NCBI GenBank assembly: GCA_963746185.1
Contig: CAVVAE010000001.1
Location: 124,001-188,000 of the forward strand
Length of the DNA: 64,000 nt
Direction of reading: 5' to 3'
Source: CAVVAE01 sp963746185
Lineage (GTDB): Bacteria; Actinomycetota; Actinomycetes; Propionibacteriales; Nocardioidaceae
Part shown: positions 7,531 through 16,330 of the stretch, piece after piece
Layout: every line of letters starts with the position of its first letter
How positions within the stretch are numbered: position 1 is the first letter of the stretch
The notes under the pieces: model-generated
The model's database searches: none
What the model was told of the DNA's origin: nothing
What the model saw: the letters and a program-made list of their open reading frames with translations, nothing else
Made by a program: the position numbers and the translations under genes

Positions 7531-9369
7531 TCAGCGGGCGGGGCGAGAAAGCGTGGTCGCATGGCGGGGGCTGTCGAAGGGGACCAGGGAGTCACGCGAG
7601 GAGTCGATCGCATCGAGGAGCTCGCGTTGAGACTCGGCGCCGTCGATCGGACATGACCAGGTGCCATCAACATGGACGAGCCGCACCTCGGCCAGCTCGA
7701 GCCACTTCAGCAGCTTTTCGGACTCCTCGGGAGTGGCTGCGGGGGCGGGCCCGGGTCCGGGAATGATCGTGTCGGCACTGGCGCGCAACTGGTCGGTCCA
7801 TTCGCGGGCACTCACGCCGGACGGTATGACGCCAGCGGCGGCGAGCCGTCCGTGCCGGACCACATGGACTTCCCACTGACGCGCGTCGTTGCGGCGGGCT
7901 GCGACGATCTCGGGGCAACCAGTGAGGCCGCGTAGCCGCTGAGTGCGCACAGCCGCCTTGATGAAGCTGGTCATCCGGTTGCGGTGAGAGGCCGCCTCCT
8001 CGAAGCGTTCGGTCGCAGCAAGGAGCTCCATCCGCTGACGAATAGCTGCGGTGACCGCGGCGGGGGAGGAATCGAGGGTACGGCGCAGGGCCTCGACAGT
8101 GATGGCGTAGTCGCTCTCGTCGGCGGACCCGTCACACGGTGACAAGCAGCGGCCCATCTCAGCCAGCACGCAGGCGCTGCGGCTCGCCTTGCGGGGGAGG
8201 CGGCCCGAGCACTGCCGAATCGGGAAGCTCTCGTGGAGCGCTGCAATGGCGGCCTCGGCGGCCTTGCGCGACCTGAACGGCCCGAGGTAGTCGGCATCGT
8301 CGTCGAGCACGACCTTGACGAGCGACAGCCGCGGCCACGGCTCGACTGTGAGCTTGACCCAGCTGACGCGTTCGGGAAACTTCGACCGGCGGTTGTAGCG
8401 CGGCTTGTGCTCGGCGATCAGGCGCAGCTCCCGGATCTCGGCCTCGAGGCTGGTGGCGCACGTGATGCCCTGCACGGACGTGGCCAGGCCGACCATCTCG
8501 CCCATGCGGGAGCGGGTTTCGCTCGCCGTGAAGTAGGTGCGCACACGGGTTCGGAGGTCTTTCGACGTACCTACGTAGAGGACCCGACCCTGGCCGTCAC
8601 GGAAGAGGTAGACGCCCGGCGCGTGGGGGAGCTGCTCGGCAAGGTGGCGCTTCTTGCGTTGTGCGGCCGAGACGCGCGAGGAGAACGTCTGCAGCTCCTC
8701 GAGGGTATGCACGCCGAGGTTGCCGAGTCGTTCCATCAGTCCGTGCAGCACGTCGACCGTCGCGCGCGCGTCGGACAGAGCCCGATGGTTAGGCGTCGTG
8801 GTGGCGTTGAAGAGCCGTGCCAGCGACGACAGCTTGCAGTTGGGCGCGTCGTCGCGCGTGATGACCCGGCGGGCGAGCTTGGCCGTGTCGAGGACGTCGA
8901 ACCTGGGCCAGCCGATGCCCATCTGCTCGGAGTAGTGGCGTAGAAAGCCCACGTCGAACGGGGCGTTGTGAGCGACGAGCACGCAGCCCCGCGCGAACTC
9001 CAGGAACGACGGGAGCGCGCTCTCTATGCGCGGCGCACCGGCAACCATCGAGTTGGTGATGCCGGTGAGCACCGAGATGAACGGCGGGATGGGTTCGCTC
9101 GGGCGCACCAATGTCTGAAACTCTCCGAGCACCTCGCCAGCGCACACCTTGACGGCGCCGATCTCGGTGATAGACGAGCCACCGGCGGCAGAGCCACCGG
9201 TGGTCTCGAGGTCGACGACGACGAAGGTCGTTTCGCGCAATGGCGTGCCGAGCTCGTCGAACGTCTGTTGTACGGCGGATGCGCCAATCCCTGCCGTGAC
9301 GCCTCCGCCGACAACGGGTGTCGACGTGGTTGCCCCCAGGGTCGAGGCGGCGTCGAGCAGCGTGCTCAT
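7531..9369 (-). CDS. DEDDh exonuclease fused to a GIY-YIG (UvrC/Cho-like) nuclease
   Basis: 612-aa two-nuclease protein likely acting in DNA repair. Residues about 48-215 form a PolC/epsilon-like 3'-5' exonuclease: Exo I D53-L-E55 (DLETTGG), Exo II with D139 (HNAPFDVGF), Exo III H195...D200. Residues about 248-330 form a GIY-YIG domain: G252-V-Y, Y265-V-G, DLRTRVRTYF. The rest resembles the UvrC middle region. The frame is open to 9555, but the recognisable protein begins at ATG 9369 (MSTLLDAAS). The architecture matches what I recall of mycobacterial Rv2191, also next to trpD. Bacterial Cho lacks the exonuclease half. Confidence 0.9.
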   Translation of the reverse strand: MSTLLDAASTLGATTSTPVVGGGVTAGIGASAVQQTFDELGTPLRETTFVVVDLETTGGSAAGGSSITEIGAVKVCAGEVLGEFQTLVRPSEPIPPFISVLTGITNSMVAGAPRIESALPSFLEFARGCVLVAHNAPFDVGFLRHYSEQMGIGWPRFDVLDTAKLARRVITRDDAPNCKLSSLARLFNATTTPNHRALSDARATVDVLHGLMERLGNLGVHTLEELQTFSSRVSAAQRKKRHLAEQLPHAPGVYLFRDGQGRVLYVGTSKDLRTRVRTYFTASETRSRMGEMVGLATSVQGITCATSLEAEIRELRLIAEHKPRYNRRSKFPERVSWVKLTVEPWPRLSLVKVVLDDDADYLGPFRSRKAAEAAIAALHESFPIRQCSGRLPRKASRSACVLAEMGRCLSPCDGSADESDYAITVEALRRTLDSSPAAVTAAIRQRMELLAATERFEEAASHRNRMTSFIKAAVRTQRLRGLTGCPEIVAARRNDARQWEVHVVRHGRLAAAGVIPSGVSAREWTDQLRASADTIIPGPGPAPAATPEESEKLLKWLELAEVRLVHVDGTWSCPIDGAESQRELLDAIDSSRDSLVPFDSPRHATTLSRPAR

Positions 9370-9474
9370 ATTTCGAACGGTAGGCCCGCCCACCGACGAA
9401 ATCGGCCACGACGCGCCCAGATCGGCGCGACACGACGAAGGTCTTCGTGACAGCCTTGCCTCGTGCCTGTGGGA

Positions 9475-10212
9475 ATGAGCAAGTCCTTGATCGACCGCCG
9501 GTGGTATGCCCGCGCCTACCGGAAACTGTTCGGGGCTGAGGACATGCACAGCCACTATCGCTGGGACGCCATCGAGCCCTACATCGACTTCGACGCGGCC
9601 AGCACTCTCGAAGTGGGTGGCGGAGACGGCTGGGTCACCTTCGAGGTGGCGGAGCGCAACTCACACCCCATCGTGGTGACAGAGTTTGACGAAGCCAAGG
9701 TCGAGGAAGCCCGGCGCATCGCCGAACTCGGAAACTTCACCAACGTCGAGGTGAATCAGAAGGACCTCCGAGAACTCCAGGCTGAGCGCACCTTCGAGCA
9801 AATCTTGGCCATCGACGTCCTCGAACACATCGACGACGACGAGCTGGCGATGAAGCAGATCGTTGACGCACTCAGCCCAGGCGGGCGTCTCGTGGTCTCA
9901 GTTCCCACGCCTCGGTATCCCGACACGTTCGGTCGAGACTTCGCCGATCACCTGGGTCACGTCAGAGATGGCTACTGGTTGGACGAGATGTCCAGCAAGT
10001 TGACCGCCGCCGGGCTGACGGTCCGAACTCATCGCTACTACACGCTGAAGTGGACCTCCCGCGCTTGCCGGCTGTTCTACAAGAGCGGCATCCCGTATCC
10101 GATCGGCGTGCTCTGGGCACCCTTGGTGCGGCCACTGCTCCGGGCAACAGAGAGAAGAGGCGATGGAGATCGCCATGCGAGTAGCCTCGCGCTCCTCGCA
10201 TTCAAAGAATGA
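9475..10212 (+). CDS. Class I SAM-dependent methyltransferase
   Basis: 245-aa protein (249 aa if the in-frame GTG at 9463 is used). Motif I is LEVGGGDGWVTFE, the acidic end of strand 2 is VVTEFDEAKVEEA, and motif post-II/III is ILAIDVLEHIDDDE, the UbiE/Methyltransf_11-type layout. The segment GGRLVVSVPTPRYP follows as strand 5. Substrate not deducible; coupling to the next glycosyltransferase (ATGA overlap, 4 bp) suggests O-methylation of a surface sugar or a lipid-linked glycan. Divergent from the nuclease gene. Confidence 0.85.
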   Translation: MSKSLIDRRWYARAYRKLFGAEDMHSHYRWDAIEPYIDFDAASTLEVGGGDGWVTFEVAERNSHPIVVTEFDEAKVEEARRIAELGNFTNVEVNQKDLRELQAERTFEQILAIDVLEHIDDDELAMKQIVDALSPGGRLVVSVPTPRYPDTFGRDFADHLGHVRDGYWLDEMSSKLTAAGLTVRTHRYYTLKWTSRACRLFYKSGIPYPIGVLWAPLVRPLLRATERRGDGDRHASSLALLAFKE

Positions 10213-11132
10213 CGCCCGAGCCCAGTCCGACGGGAACACCGGCAGTGACTGAGTCGATCGACATCCTGCTGCCCTACTACGGCGACGTGGGCCTCATGCA
10301 GCAGGCCGTCAACAGCGTGTTGGCGCAGGACGATCCGGTCTGGACCTTGTACGTGGTCGACGATGGGTACCCCGACCCTGCTGTACGTCGGTGGTTCGAA
10401 GCGATGACAGACGACCGTGTCCACTACTTCAGAAACGAGACCAACCTCGGCGCCAACGGGAACTACCGGCGTTCCCTGGAGCTCGCGACGAGCGACTATC
10501 TGGTGGTGATGGGCGCCGACGACATCATGCAACCCGACTACGTCACGTCGGTGCGAAGCATCATCGCCAGGCATCCTGGGATCGCTGTCGTCCAGCCCGG
10601 CGTTCGCGTCATCGATGGTCGCGGGGAGCCCGCCTCGCCTTTGGCCGATCGCATCAAGCGGTCGATGTCGCCCGTCACCGAGCAGCACATCGAGCTGAGT
10701 GGCGAACAGATGGCTGCCAGCCTTTTGAAGGCCAACTGGACCTACTTCCCGTCGCTGTGTTGGCGGCGGGAGACGGTTCAGGCGATTGGCTTTCGTGAGG
10801 GCCTTAACGTCGTACAGGATCTGGCACTGCTCTTTGATGTCGCGAAGTCAGGTGGTTCGATCGTCGTCGATCCGAGCGTGGTGTTTTTGTACCGTCGTCA
10901 CGGTGTGAGCGACTCAGCGGTGCGAGCGGTCGATGGCTCGCGGTTCGACGAAGAGCGGGCATTCTTTCGACAGGTAGCCGCGGAGTGCCGAGACCGCGGA
11001 TGGCCCCGTGCCGAACGCGCGGCTCGCTGGCACCTGACGTCAAGGTTGAACGCCGCAAGCCTGCTTCCGGTGAACCTGAAGGCGAGGCGCATGGACGCCG
11101 TGAAGACCTTGCTGCGCCATGTGATCAGCTAG
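10209..11132 (+). CDS. Glycosyltransferase family 2
   Basis: 307-aa GT-A fold enzyme. The N-terminal nucleotide-binding strand is SIDILLPYYGDVGLMQQAVNSV, the first acidic motif is YVVDDGYPDP, and the metal-binding DxD-like motif appears in YLVVMGADDIMQPDY. The C-terminal half binds the acceptor and is not diagnostic. There is no membrane helix, so it acts at the cytoplasmic face. Its ATG overlaps the methyltransferase stop. Its 3' end overlaps the convergent DUF2142 gene by 8 bp, leaving no room for a terminator between the two units. Confidence 0.88.
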   Translation: MTPEPSPTGTPAVTESIDILLPYYGDVGLMQQAVNSVLAQDDPVWTLYVVDDGYPDPAVRRWFEAMTDDRVHYFRNETNLGANGNYRRSLELATSDYLVVMGADDIMQPDYVTSVRSIIARHPGIAVVQPGVRVIDGRGEPASPLADRIKRSMSPVTEQHIELSGEQMAASLLKANWTYFPSLCWRRETVQAIGFREGLNVVQDLALLFDVAKSGGSIVVDPSVVFLYRRHGVSDSAVRAVDGSRFDEERAFFRQVAAECRDRGWPRAERAARWHLTSRLNAASLLPVNLKARRMDAVKTLLRHVIS

Positions 11133-12633
11133 CGACCCGGGACGGCTCGCGAGTGACTGAGGCATCGTTAATGGTCAACCGCTGGGCTGGATCGTGAAGC
11201 GGATCGCTTGTTCGGCGTAGAGCTAGCGCCCACACCGCGCAGCCCAGGACGGCGAGACCGACGATGAGCCAGGTCGGATGGAAGACCCACTGGGAATCGG
11301 TCGACGAGGGAGCGCGGTTGGCCTGTTTGACGAGCACCGATGTGACGCTGATGACTTGTGCCAAGGACAGCAAGGCCCAACCTCCCGCGATTGCGCGATC
11401 GAGATAACGGTGGTCGAACCGAGCCGTCTCGAGGGCCAGACCGGCGAGGAACACCAAGCCAAACGCGTACGGAAGTCCGTACCGACCCTGCCAAACGGCG
11501 CCGTCGGTTCCGTAGATGGCTGTGCTGGCGGCCACGGGGACGATCAGGCTGATCAACGCGATCGAGATGATGGCTGCGCGGTGCCGACGACTGCCCGCCA
11601 TAAGGGCCAATGCAAGTAGTGGAAAGAACACGGCCATGGCCGCGAGATAGACGGGGAGCGGGGCTTGCTCGGTGCGGCTGGGAAAGGCGGCGATGGACTG
11701 AAAGAACCAGAGTGGGATGCGGATCAAGCTGTTGAGCAATGGATGTGAGAAGTGACCAACGCCTTCGCGTGCGTTCGGTGTTTGAGTCACGATCCACCAA
11801 GCGCTGAGCACGGTCGCGACGACCACGGCTGAGACCACGGCGAGCAGTGTCATCCGGTGTTGCTTGATGATCCGACGCACTGCAGCGGTGCCCATCAACG
11901 CTGCAGTGGTGAGCACGATGAGAAGAAGCCAGACCGGACCAAGGGAGCGGACCGTGGTGACCACGATTGCACTGGGGAGTGCGGCGAGCAGCAGCATCCG
12001 TTGCGTTCGCCGGGGCAGACCAGGCTGGCTCAGTCCAAGTAGCGACATCCACAGTGCGACGCTCGCGCACATCTCGATGCCGTTGGGGGCGGCGATCGAG
12101 GCGCTGTACATCGTCACGGGCGTGACTGCCACGAGCAGGCCCACCACCGGCCACCTGGTCTTGGCCCAGGCACTGATCGCCCATGCAGCGAGTCCGAGGA
12201 AGAGGGAACAAAGCAGAGCGCTCACGATGCGCATGGCGTAGAGCGCGGTGGCGCCGTTGAAGGGCTCGGCGGCTGTTCCCATGACCCAGTAGAAAGCAGG
12301 GTGGTAGCTGGCGGCGGCACTCGCGACAGTGACGAGTCCGTTGCCGGCGTCGTCGACCGGACGGCAGTTGTCAGGTCCGGTGTAGTTCTTCGCTCGACAC
12401 TGTTCTCCCGCTGCTTCGACGATGTCGCGCGAGACGACCACGAGCTCGCCGCGTCCATCCGCCGCGGGTACGTCGGAGGACCAGACCTCTCCGTGAGCAA
12501 CGGCTGATGCTCGGTACGCGTGGTCGAACTCGTCGACACCTGCAAACGGTGGGAGTGCCAGGATCCATGCTGCCTGCATCAAGAACGTGCCCAGCACGAT
12601 CAGGCCGGGAAGCCGCAAAGAAGTGCGTGTCAT
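11125..12633 (-). CDS. DUF2142-family polytopic membrane protein
   Basis: 502-aa integral membrane protein with roughly ten to twelve hydrophobic helices and one large extracytoplasmic loop after helix 1 (about residues 28-115), which contains FAGVDEFDHAYRASAVAHGE and a conserved YHPAFYW motif. This matches DUF2142 proteins, often found in cell-surface polysaccharide loci and resembling GT-C glycosyltransferases in topology. The acidic DEFDH cluster on the first loop could be catalytic, by analogy with GT-C enzymes. ATGA overlap with the upstream DUF2304 gene indicates a co-translated unit with the GT2 gene at 13031. Confidence 0.83.
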   Translation of the reverse strand: MTRTSLRLPGLIVLGTFLMQAAWILALPPFAGVDEFDHAYRASAVAHGEVWSSDVPAADGRGELVVVSRDIVEAAGEQCRAKNYTGPDNCRPVDDAGNGLVTVASAAASYHPAFYWVMGTAAEPFNGATALYAMRIVSALLCSLFLGLAAWAISAWAKTRWPVVGLLVAVTPVTMYSASIAAPNGIEMCASVALWMSLLGLSQPGLPRRTQRMLLLAALPSAIVVTTVRSLGPVWLLLIVLTTAALMGTAAVRRIIKQHRMTLLAVVSAVVVATVLSAWWIVTQTPNAREGVGHFSHPLLNSLIRIPLWFFQSIAAFPSRTEQAPLPVYLAAMAVFFPLLALALMAGSRRHRAAIISIALISLIVPVAASTAIYGTDGAVWQGRYGLPYAFGLVFLAGLALETARFDHRYLDRAIAGGWALLSLAQVISVTSVLVKQANRAPSSTDSQWVFHPTWLIVGLAVLGCAVWALALRRTSDPLHDPAQRLTINDASVTREPSRVAS

Positions 12634-13034
12634 CGTTCGACAGTGGGTGTCGACTGGGCAACGGCCGACAACTCTGGGTCGGACGCTGCTCGCGAACGAG
12701 GACGCTCCCCCTGTCGCAACGCCTTGTCGATCGCGATCTGACGGGACAACGTGACGTACTTGTCTTCGAGGCGGCTCAGCCGCTGGTACAAACCGAGAGT
12801 GCTGAACAGGAACGCGATGACGAGTGCGTACAGCACCAGGTCGGCACCGCGACCCACGCCGATGAGGTTGGCGAGTTCCGTCACGAGGTCGGGAAACACG
12901 ATGCCTGTCACTCCGAGAGCGAGAATCAGCACGGCAACGAGTCGTCGTACAGCCAGGTGGCTGGCGGTGCCCTTGCCGCGAAGCTCCAAGGCGGTGAAGG
13001 CCAGCAGACCGAAGACGAGGAGTGCCTTGATCAT
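12630..13034 (-). CDS. DUF2304-family small membrane protein
   Basis: 134-aa protein with three hydrophobic helices (about 2-15, 30-48 and 64-82) followed by a charged, probably helical cytoplasmic tail (LYQRLSRLEDKYVTLSRQIAID). This is the layout of DUF2304, which regularly sits beside a DPM1-like glycosyltransferase and may serve as its membrane partner. It overlaps both neighbours by 4 bp, supporting a three-gene translationally coupled unit. Confidence 0.83.
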   Translation of the reverse strand: MIKALLVFGLLAFTALELRGKGTASHLAVRRLVAVLILALGVTGIVFPDLVTELANLIGVGRGADLVLYALVIAFLFSTLGLYQRLSRLEDKYVTLSRQIAIDKALRQGERPRSRAASDPELSAVAQSTPTVER

Positions 13035-13786
13035 CGGGCGAACCGCAGCCTGTGAACCATCAGGTCGAAGACGATGTTGACCGCGTTGATCGACGACTGA
13101 CCCTTCTGCCGCGAGTAGTCCGTGTAGAGGACCTCGATCGGCATCTCGCGGTAGGTCAGTCGGGCGCGGGCGATGACATTGAGGATTTCACTCGCGTGAG
13201 CCATCCCGTTGAGACGCAAGTGCAGCGACTCCGCGGCTCCGCGACTCAGCACCCTGAGACCGTTGTGCGCGTCTGTGAGGGCAAGGCCGGTCGTCACCTT
13301 CGTGAAGGCGACAGCTGCGCGCAGCACCAGGCGACGTGACGCGGGCATGTTTTGCGGGGTGCTCAGGAACCGAGATCCCAAGATGACGTCAACCTCGCCC
13401 TTCCGCGCCTCATCGACCATCGCAACAGCGTCGATGACACGGTGCTGGCCGTCGGCGTCGAATGTGAGGAAGAACTGAAGGTCGGCCGATCTGGCCAGGC
13501 CGAACTCGATACCGGTCTGGAGCGCGGCGCCCTGCCCAAGATTGGTGGCGTGGCGCACAACAGTCGCGCCGGCTGCAGCAGCGAGTTCTCCGGAGTTGTC
13601 GGCGCTGCCATCGTCGACGCAGACCACATGAGGAAACACTTCTCGGATCCGGGTGACGACCTCGCTGATAACGGCTGCTTCGTTGAACATGGGGATGATG
13701 ACGCACGTGTCGGAGTACGACGAAGTGGCGCCCAGACCTGCCTCGGCAATGCCTGGTGCGGCGACCTCACGTGCGGTGGTGGACAT
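13031..13786 (-). CDS. Glycosyltransferase family 2, DPM1/polyprenyl-phosphate glycosyltransferase-like
   Basis: 251-aa GT-A enzyme: CVIIPMFNEAAVISEVV, then VVCVDDGSADNSGELA, then the metal-binding FFLTFDADGQH, as in DPM1/DolP-mannose synthases. It lacks C-terminal membrane helices, which fits a need for the small membrane protein encoded next (DUF2304). Likely product is a polyprenyl-phosphate-linked sugar that the DUF2142 protein could use outside; this chain is inference. First gene of the unit; about 240 bp without a gene separates it from the divergent zinc-ribbon gene. Confidence 0.88.
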   Translation of the reverse strand: MSTTAREVAAPGIAEAGLGATSSYSDTCVIIPMFNEAAVISEVVTRIREVFPHVVCVDDGSADNSGELAAAAGATVVRHATNLGQGAALQTGIEFGLARSADLQFFLTFDADGQHRVIDAVAMVDEARKGEVDVILGSRFLSTPQNMPASRRLVLRAAVAFTKVTTGLALTDAHNGLRVLSRGAAESLHLRLNGMAHASEILNVIARARLTYREMPIEVLYTDYSRQKGQSSINAVNIVFDLMVHRLRFAR

Positions 13787-14028
13787 GATCGATACCCCTT
13801 GGTGTGCGCAACAAATCTAGGCGTAAACAGGCCCCGATTAGCCTGCTGAGAGCTGATTTGACCGAACGGACGATGCAGGTCGACACGAACGGTCCACAGA
13901 TCCAGGCTTCGGGCTCCCGGCGTGGCGTCGGGCCACCCGTTCCGACGTCTCGAACCCCTTAAAGACACCCGTTGGCTAGGGCGGCCTACTACGCTTGAGA
14001 TGTACGCCGACGGACCGGAAAGGTGCTG

Positions 14029-14298
14029 ATGTCCCGCCTCGCAGACGCCAAAGGCACCGGGCTTTCGCTGCCCGGGCCACAACAGCGTTGGCGCTGCTCG
14101 GGCTGTGGCAACCTGACGCGGTTCGACGTCGTACGCGATGCCCAGACTCGAGAGTTCTGGCATGTCGACCTGTCGGGGGAGGCCAGCGTCGAGGAGTCCG
14201 AGACGCTGGCGCAGACCGTGCGTTCGATCACCTGTCGCTGGTGCGGCCGTGACGACGCCATCGAGGTCGTCTCCCGACCGGGCGAGCCGACGCCGTGA
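14029..14298 (+). CDS. Zinc-ribbon protein, conserved actinobacterial hypothetical
   Basis: 89-aa protein with two cysteine pairs, C-S-G-C in WRCSGCGNLTRFDVV and C-R-W-C in SITCRWCGRDDAIE, spaced as in a zinc ribbon. ATG 14029 is preferred over GTG 14023 because GGAAAGG lies 5-6 nt upstream of it. Molecular role unknown. The stop overlaps the GTG of the NYN-domain gene, so the two products are probably made together. A TACGCT box at 13990-13995 may be the -10 element. Confidence 0.75.
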   Translation: MSRLADAKGTGLSLPGPQQRWRCSGCGNLTRFDVVRDAQTREFWHVDLSGEASVEESETLAQTVRSITCRWCGRDDAIEVVSRPGEPTP

Positions 14299-15602
14299 GC
14301 GCGCCATCGGAGAACGAGCTGTCGCCTGCTCTGCGGGCCAAGATGATCGCCCTCGCTTCGCAGGGACTCAGCCGAATGCCGGCTCCACAGTTGCCGCCGT
14401 CGCTGCGAAAGTCGGCCTCGTTCGCCCCGGCCAAGCGCGCCAAGCTCGTAGGCGCGCAGATCGCGGTCGCGGTTGACAACGACGAGGAGTTCCGTGAGCA
14501 CCTGGCCACCCAGGTGCGGGCCGCAAGCATCAAGATCGTCGAGTCTCTCGAGTCCGGCGAGGCCGTGAGTGAGGACTCCCTTGCCGACGCGGCCGCCGTC
14601 GCCTACATCGTCAGGCCCGAGGGTTGGTCCGATGTCGTCGAGGCCGCCGTCCGCGCCGAAGAGGAGCGCAGGGCGTCATCGGGTGGTGACGTCGCGGCGA
14701 CCGTCGAGAAGCTGCAGGCCGATCTGTCTGTGGCGCGAGGTGAGGTCAAGGCCGTCCGCGAGAAGTTGCGTGGCCAGCTCGACCAGGTCAAGGCCGACAA
14801 CACCCAGCTGAGGCGCACTCTTGGTCAGACCCGCGTCGAGCTCAAGGAAGCGCAAGACCTCGCCGGCACCGCTCGAGGCCAGGTTGAATCGCTGGAGCGT
14901 GACGCTGAGGCCGCTGCCCGAGCGGCCGATGCCGAGGCTCGCCGGCTTCGTCAGCGGATCGACCAACTCGAGTCGGAGGGTACGTCGATCCGGCGTGCGG
15001 CGCGTGATGACCGTGACGCCGAGAACGTCAGGCTTCGCTTGCTCCTCGACACGATCATGGAAGGGGCGGCGGGGTTGAGGCGTGAGCTCGCCCTTTCGCC
15101 GGCCGACTTGCTTCCTGCCGACACGGTTCCCTCTGTCGAGCCGGGAGTGGCATCGCAGACTTCGGGCGTCGGCCGAGCGCTGCTCCAGGACGACCCGGCG
15201 TTGTTACGGCGGTTGCTCGAGCTGCCGCGCGTGCACCTCATCGTCGACGGCTACAACGTGTCCAAGACTGCGTGGCCCTCCGCGCCGCTCGACCAGCAAC
15301 GCGCCCGGCTCATCAGCGGGGTCGCTGCGCTCGTCGCCGGCAAGGGCATCGAGACGACGATCGCATTCGACGGTGCAGACCTCACGCATCCACCTGGTGT
15401 GACCGCACCGCGCGGTATCCGGGTGCGTTTCAGCCCTCCTGGAGTGATCGCCGACGACCTGATCCGCCAGTTGGTTTCGGCCGAGCCGTCGGGACGATCG
15501 ATCATCGTCGTGTCGACCGATCGCGAGCTTGCGGAGAGTGTGACCAAGATAGGCGCTCGTTCCGTCGCCTCGGCCGCGCTGGTGGCCGCGATGCGCGCCT
15601 GA
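14295..15602 (+). CDS. NYN-domain (YacP-like) putative RNase with long coiled coil
   Basis: 435-aa protein. Residues about 115-255 are heptad-rich, highly charged coiled coil (VEKLQADLSVARGEVKAVRE onward, with an R/E/A-rich stretch). The C-terminal ~140 residues form a PIN/NYN-like domain: VHLIVDGYNVSK with the catalytic Asp, TTIAFDGADL, and IIVVSTDRELAE with a further acidic site. This is the layout of actinobacterial NYN proteins related to YacP/Rae1, which cleave RNA on the ribosome in Bacillus; whether this one does so is unknown. GTG start overlaps the zinc-ribbon gene by 4 bp. Confidence 0.82.
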   Translation: MSAPSENELSPALRAKMIALASQGLSRMPAPQLPPSLRKSASFAPAKRAKLVGAQIAVAVDNDEEFREHLATQVRAASIKIVESLESGEAVSEDSLADAAAVAYIVRPEGWSDVVEAAVRAEEERRASSGGDVAATVEKLQADLSVARGEVKAVREKLRGQLDQVKADNTQLRRTLGQTRVELKEAQDLAGTARGQVESLERDAEAAARAADAEARRLRQRIDQLESEGTSIRRAARDDRDAENVRLRLLLDTIMEGAAGLRRELALSPADLLPADTVPSVEPGVASQTSGVGRALLQDDPALLRRLLELPRVHLIVDGYNVSKTAWPSAPLDQQRARLISGVAALVAGKGIETTIAFDGADLTHPPGVTAPRGIRVRFSPPGVIADDLIRQLVSAEPSGRSIIVVSTDRELAESVTKIGARSVASAALVAAMRA

Positions 15603-15649
15603 CGTCGTCCCCGTCCGAGTCGCGCCTCTCCTGCTGGCAGGATCGTGGC

Positions 15650-16216
15650 ATGGAGCTGGGCCGGAATGAGTGGACGCCCGGGGTGGTGACTGCCGTCAGC
15701 GCTAGCGCCGCCCACCGGTTCAGCAAGCAACCACAAACACAGGTCAGGCTGGTCGCGGGGGTGGGAGTCGAGGGAGACGCACACGCTGGGGTGACCGTGC
15801 AGCACCGCTCTCGTGTCCGTCGTGACCCGTCGCGGCCGAACCTCCGCCAAGTGCACATCATTCATGCGGAGTTGCACGACGAGCTTCGTTCCGCTGGCTT
15901 CCCGGTGGACGCAGGGGACATGGGGGAGAACGTCACCACCCGCGGCATCGATGTGCTCTCGCTGCCACGAGGGACCCGGCTCCATCTGGGGGCTACCGCA
16001 GTTGTCGAGGTCACCGGACTTCGCAACCCCTGCTACCAGCTCGACGACTTCCAAGCCGGCCTCACGCAGGCCACCCTCGATCGAGACCAGGACGGCGGAC
16101 TGGTTCGCAAAGCCGGAGTGATGACCATCGTGCTGGTCGGGGGAGACGTATGCCGTGATGACGTGGTGGTCGTCGAACTGCCCCCACCGCCGTACCTCCC
16201 GCTTGGGCCGGTGTGA
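15650..16216 (+). CDS. MOSC domain-containing protein
   Basis: 188-aa protein with the MOSC (molybdenum cofactor sulfurase C-terminal) fold: GVEGDAHAGVTVQHRSR near the N-terminus, GDMGENVTTRGIDVLSLPRGTRLHLG in the middle and the conserved cysteine in TGLRNPCYQLDDF. MOSC proteins bind Moco and carry sulfur or reduce N-hydroxylated substrates; the partner here is unknown. The frame is open from 15272, but that part is antisense or overlapping and lacks homology. ATG 15650 follows a CAGGAT box by 6 nt, consistent with a leaderless transcript. Confidence 0.88.
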   Translation: MELGRNEWTPGVVTAVSASAAHRFSKQPQTQVRLVAGVGVEGDAHAGVTVQHRSRVRRDPSRPNLRQVHIIHAELHDELRSAGFPVDAGDMGENVTTRGIDVLSLPRGTRLHLGATAVVEVTGLRNPCYQLDDFQAGLTQATLDRDQDGGLVRKAGVMTIVLVGGDVCRDDVVVVELPPPPYLPLGPV

Positions 16217-16330
16217 GCTGGCGTAGCGCCGGCGACGAGAGGCAGCCGCCTTGCGGAGAAGAACTGTCGGTGGGCGCGGCTAGCGTGATCAGTGACCAGT
16301 TAGTCGATACGACAAGATTCGGAGGCCGTC

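Noticed and set aside
13787..14028. Possible tRNA or small RNA gene
   Set aside because: No cloverleaf or terminator seen; the region is explained as the shared upstream region of divergent units.
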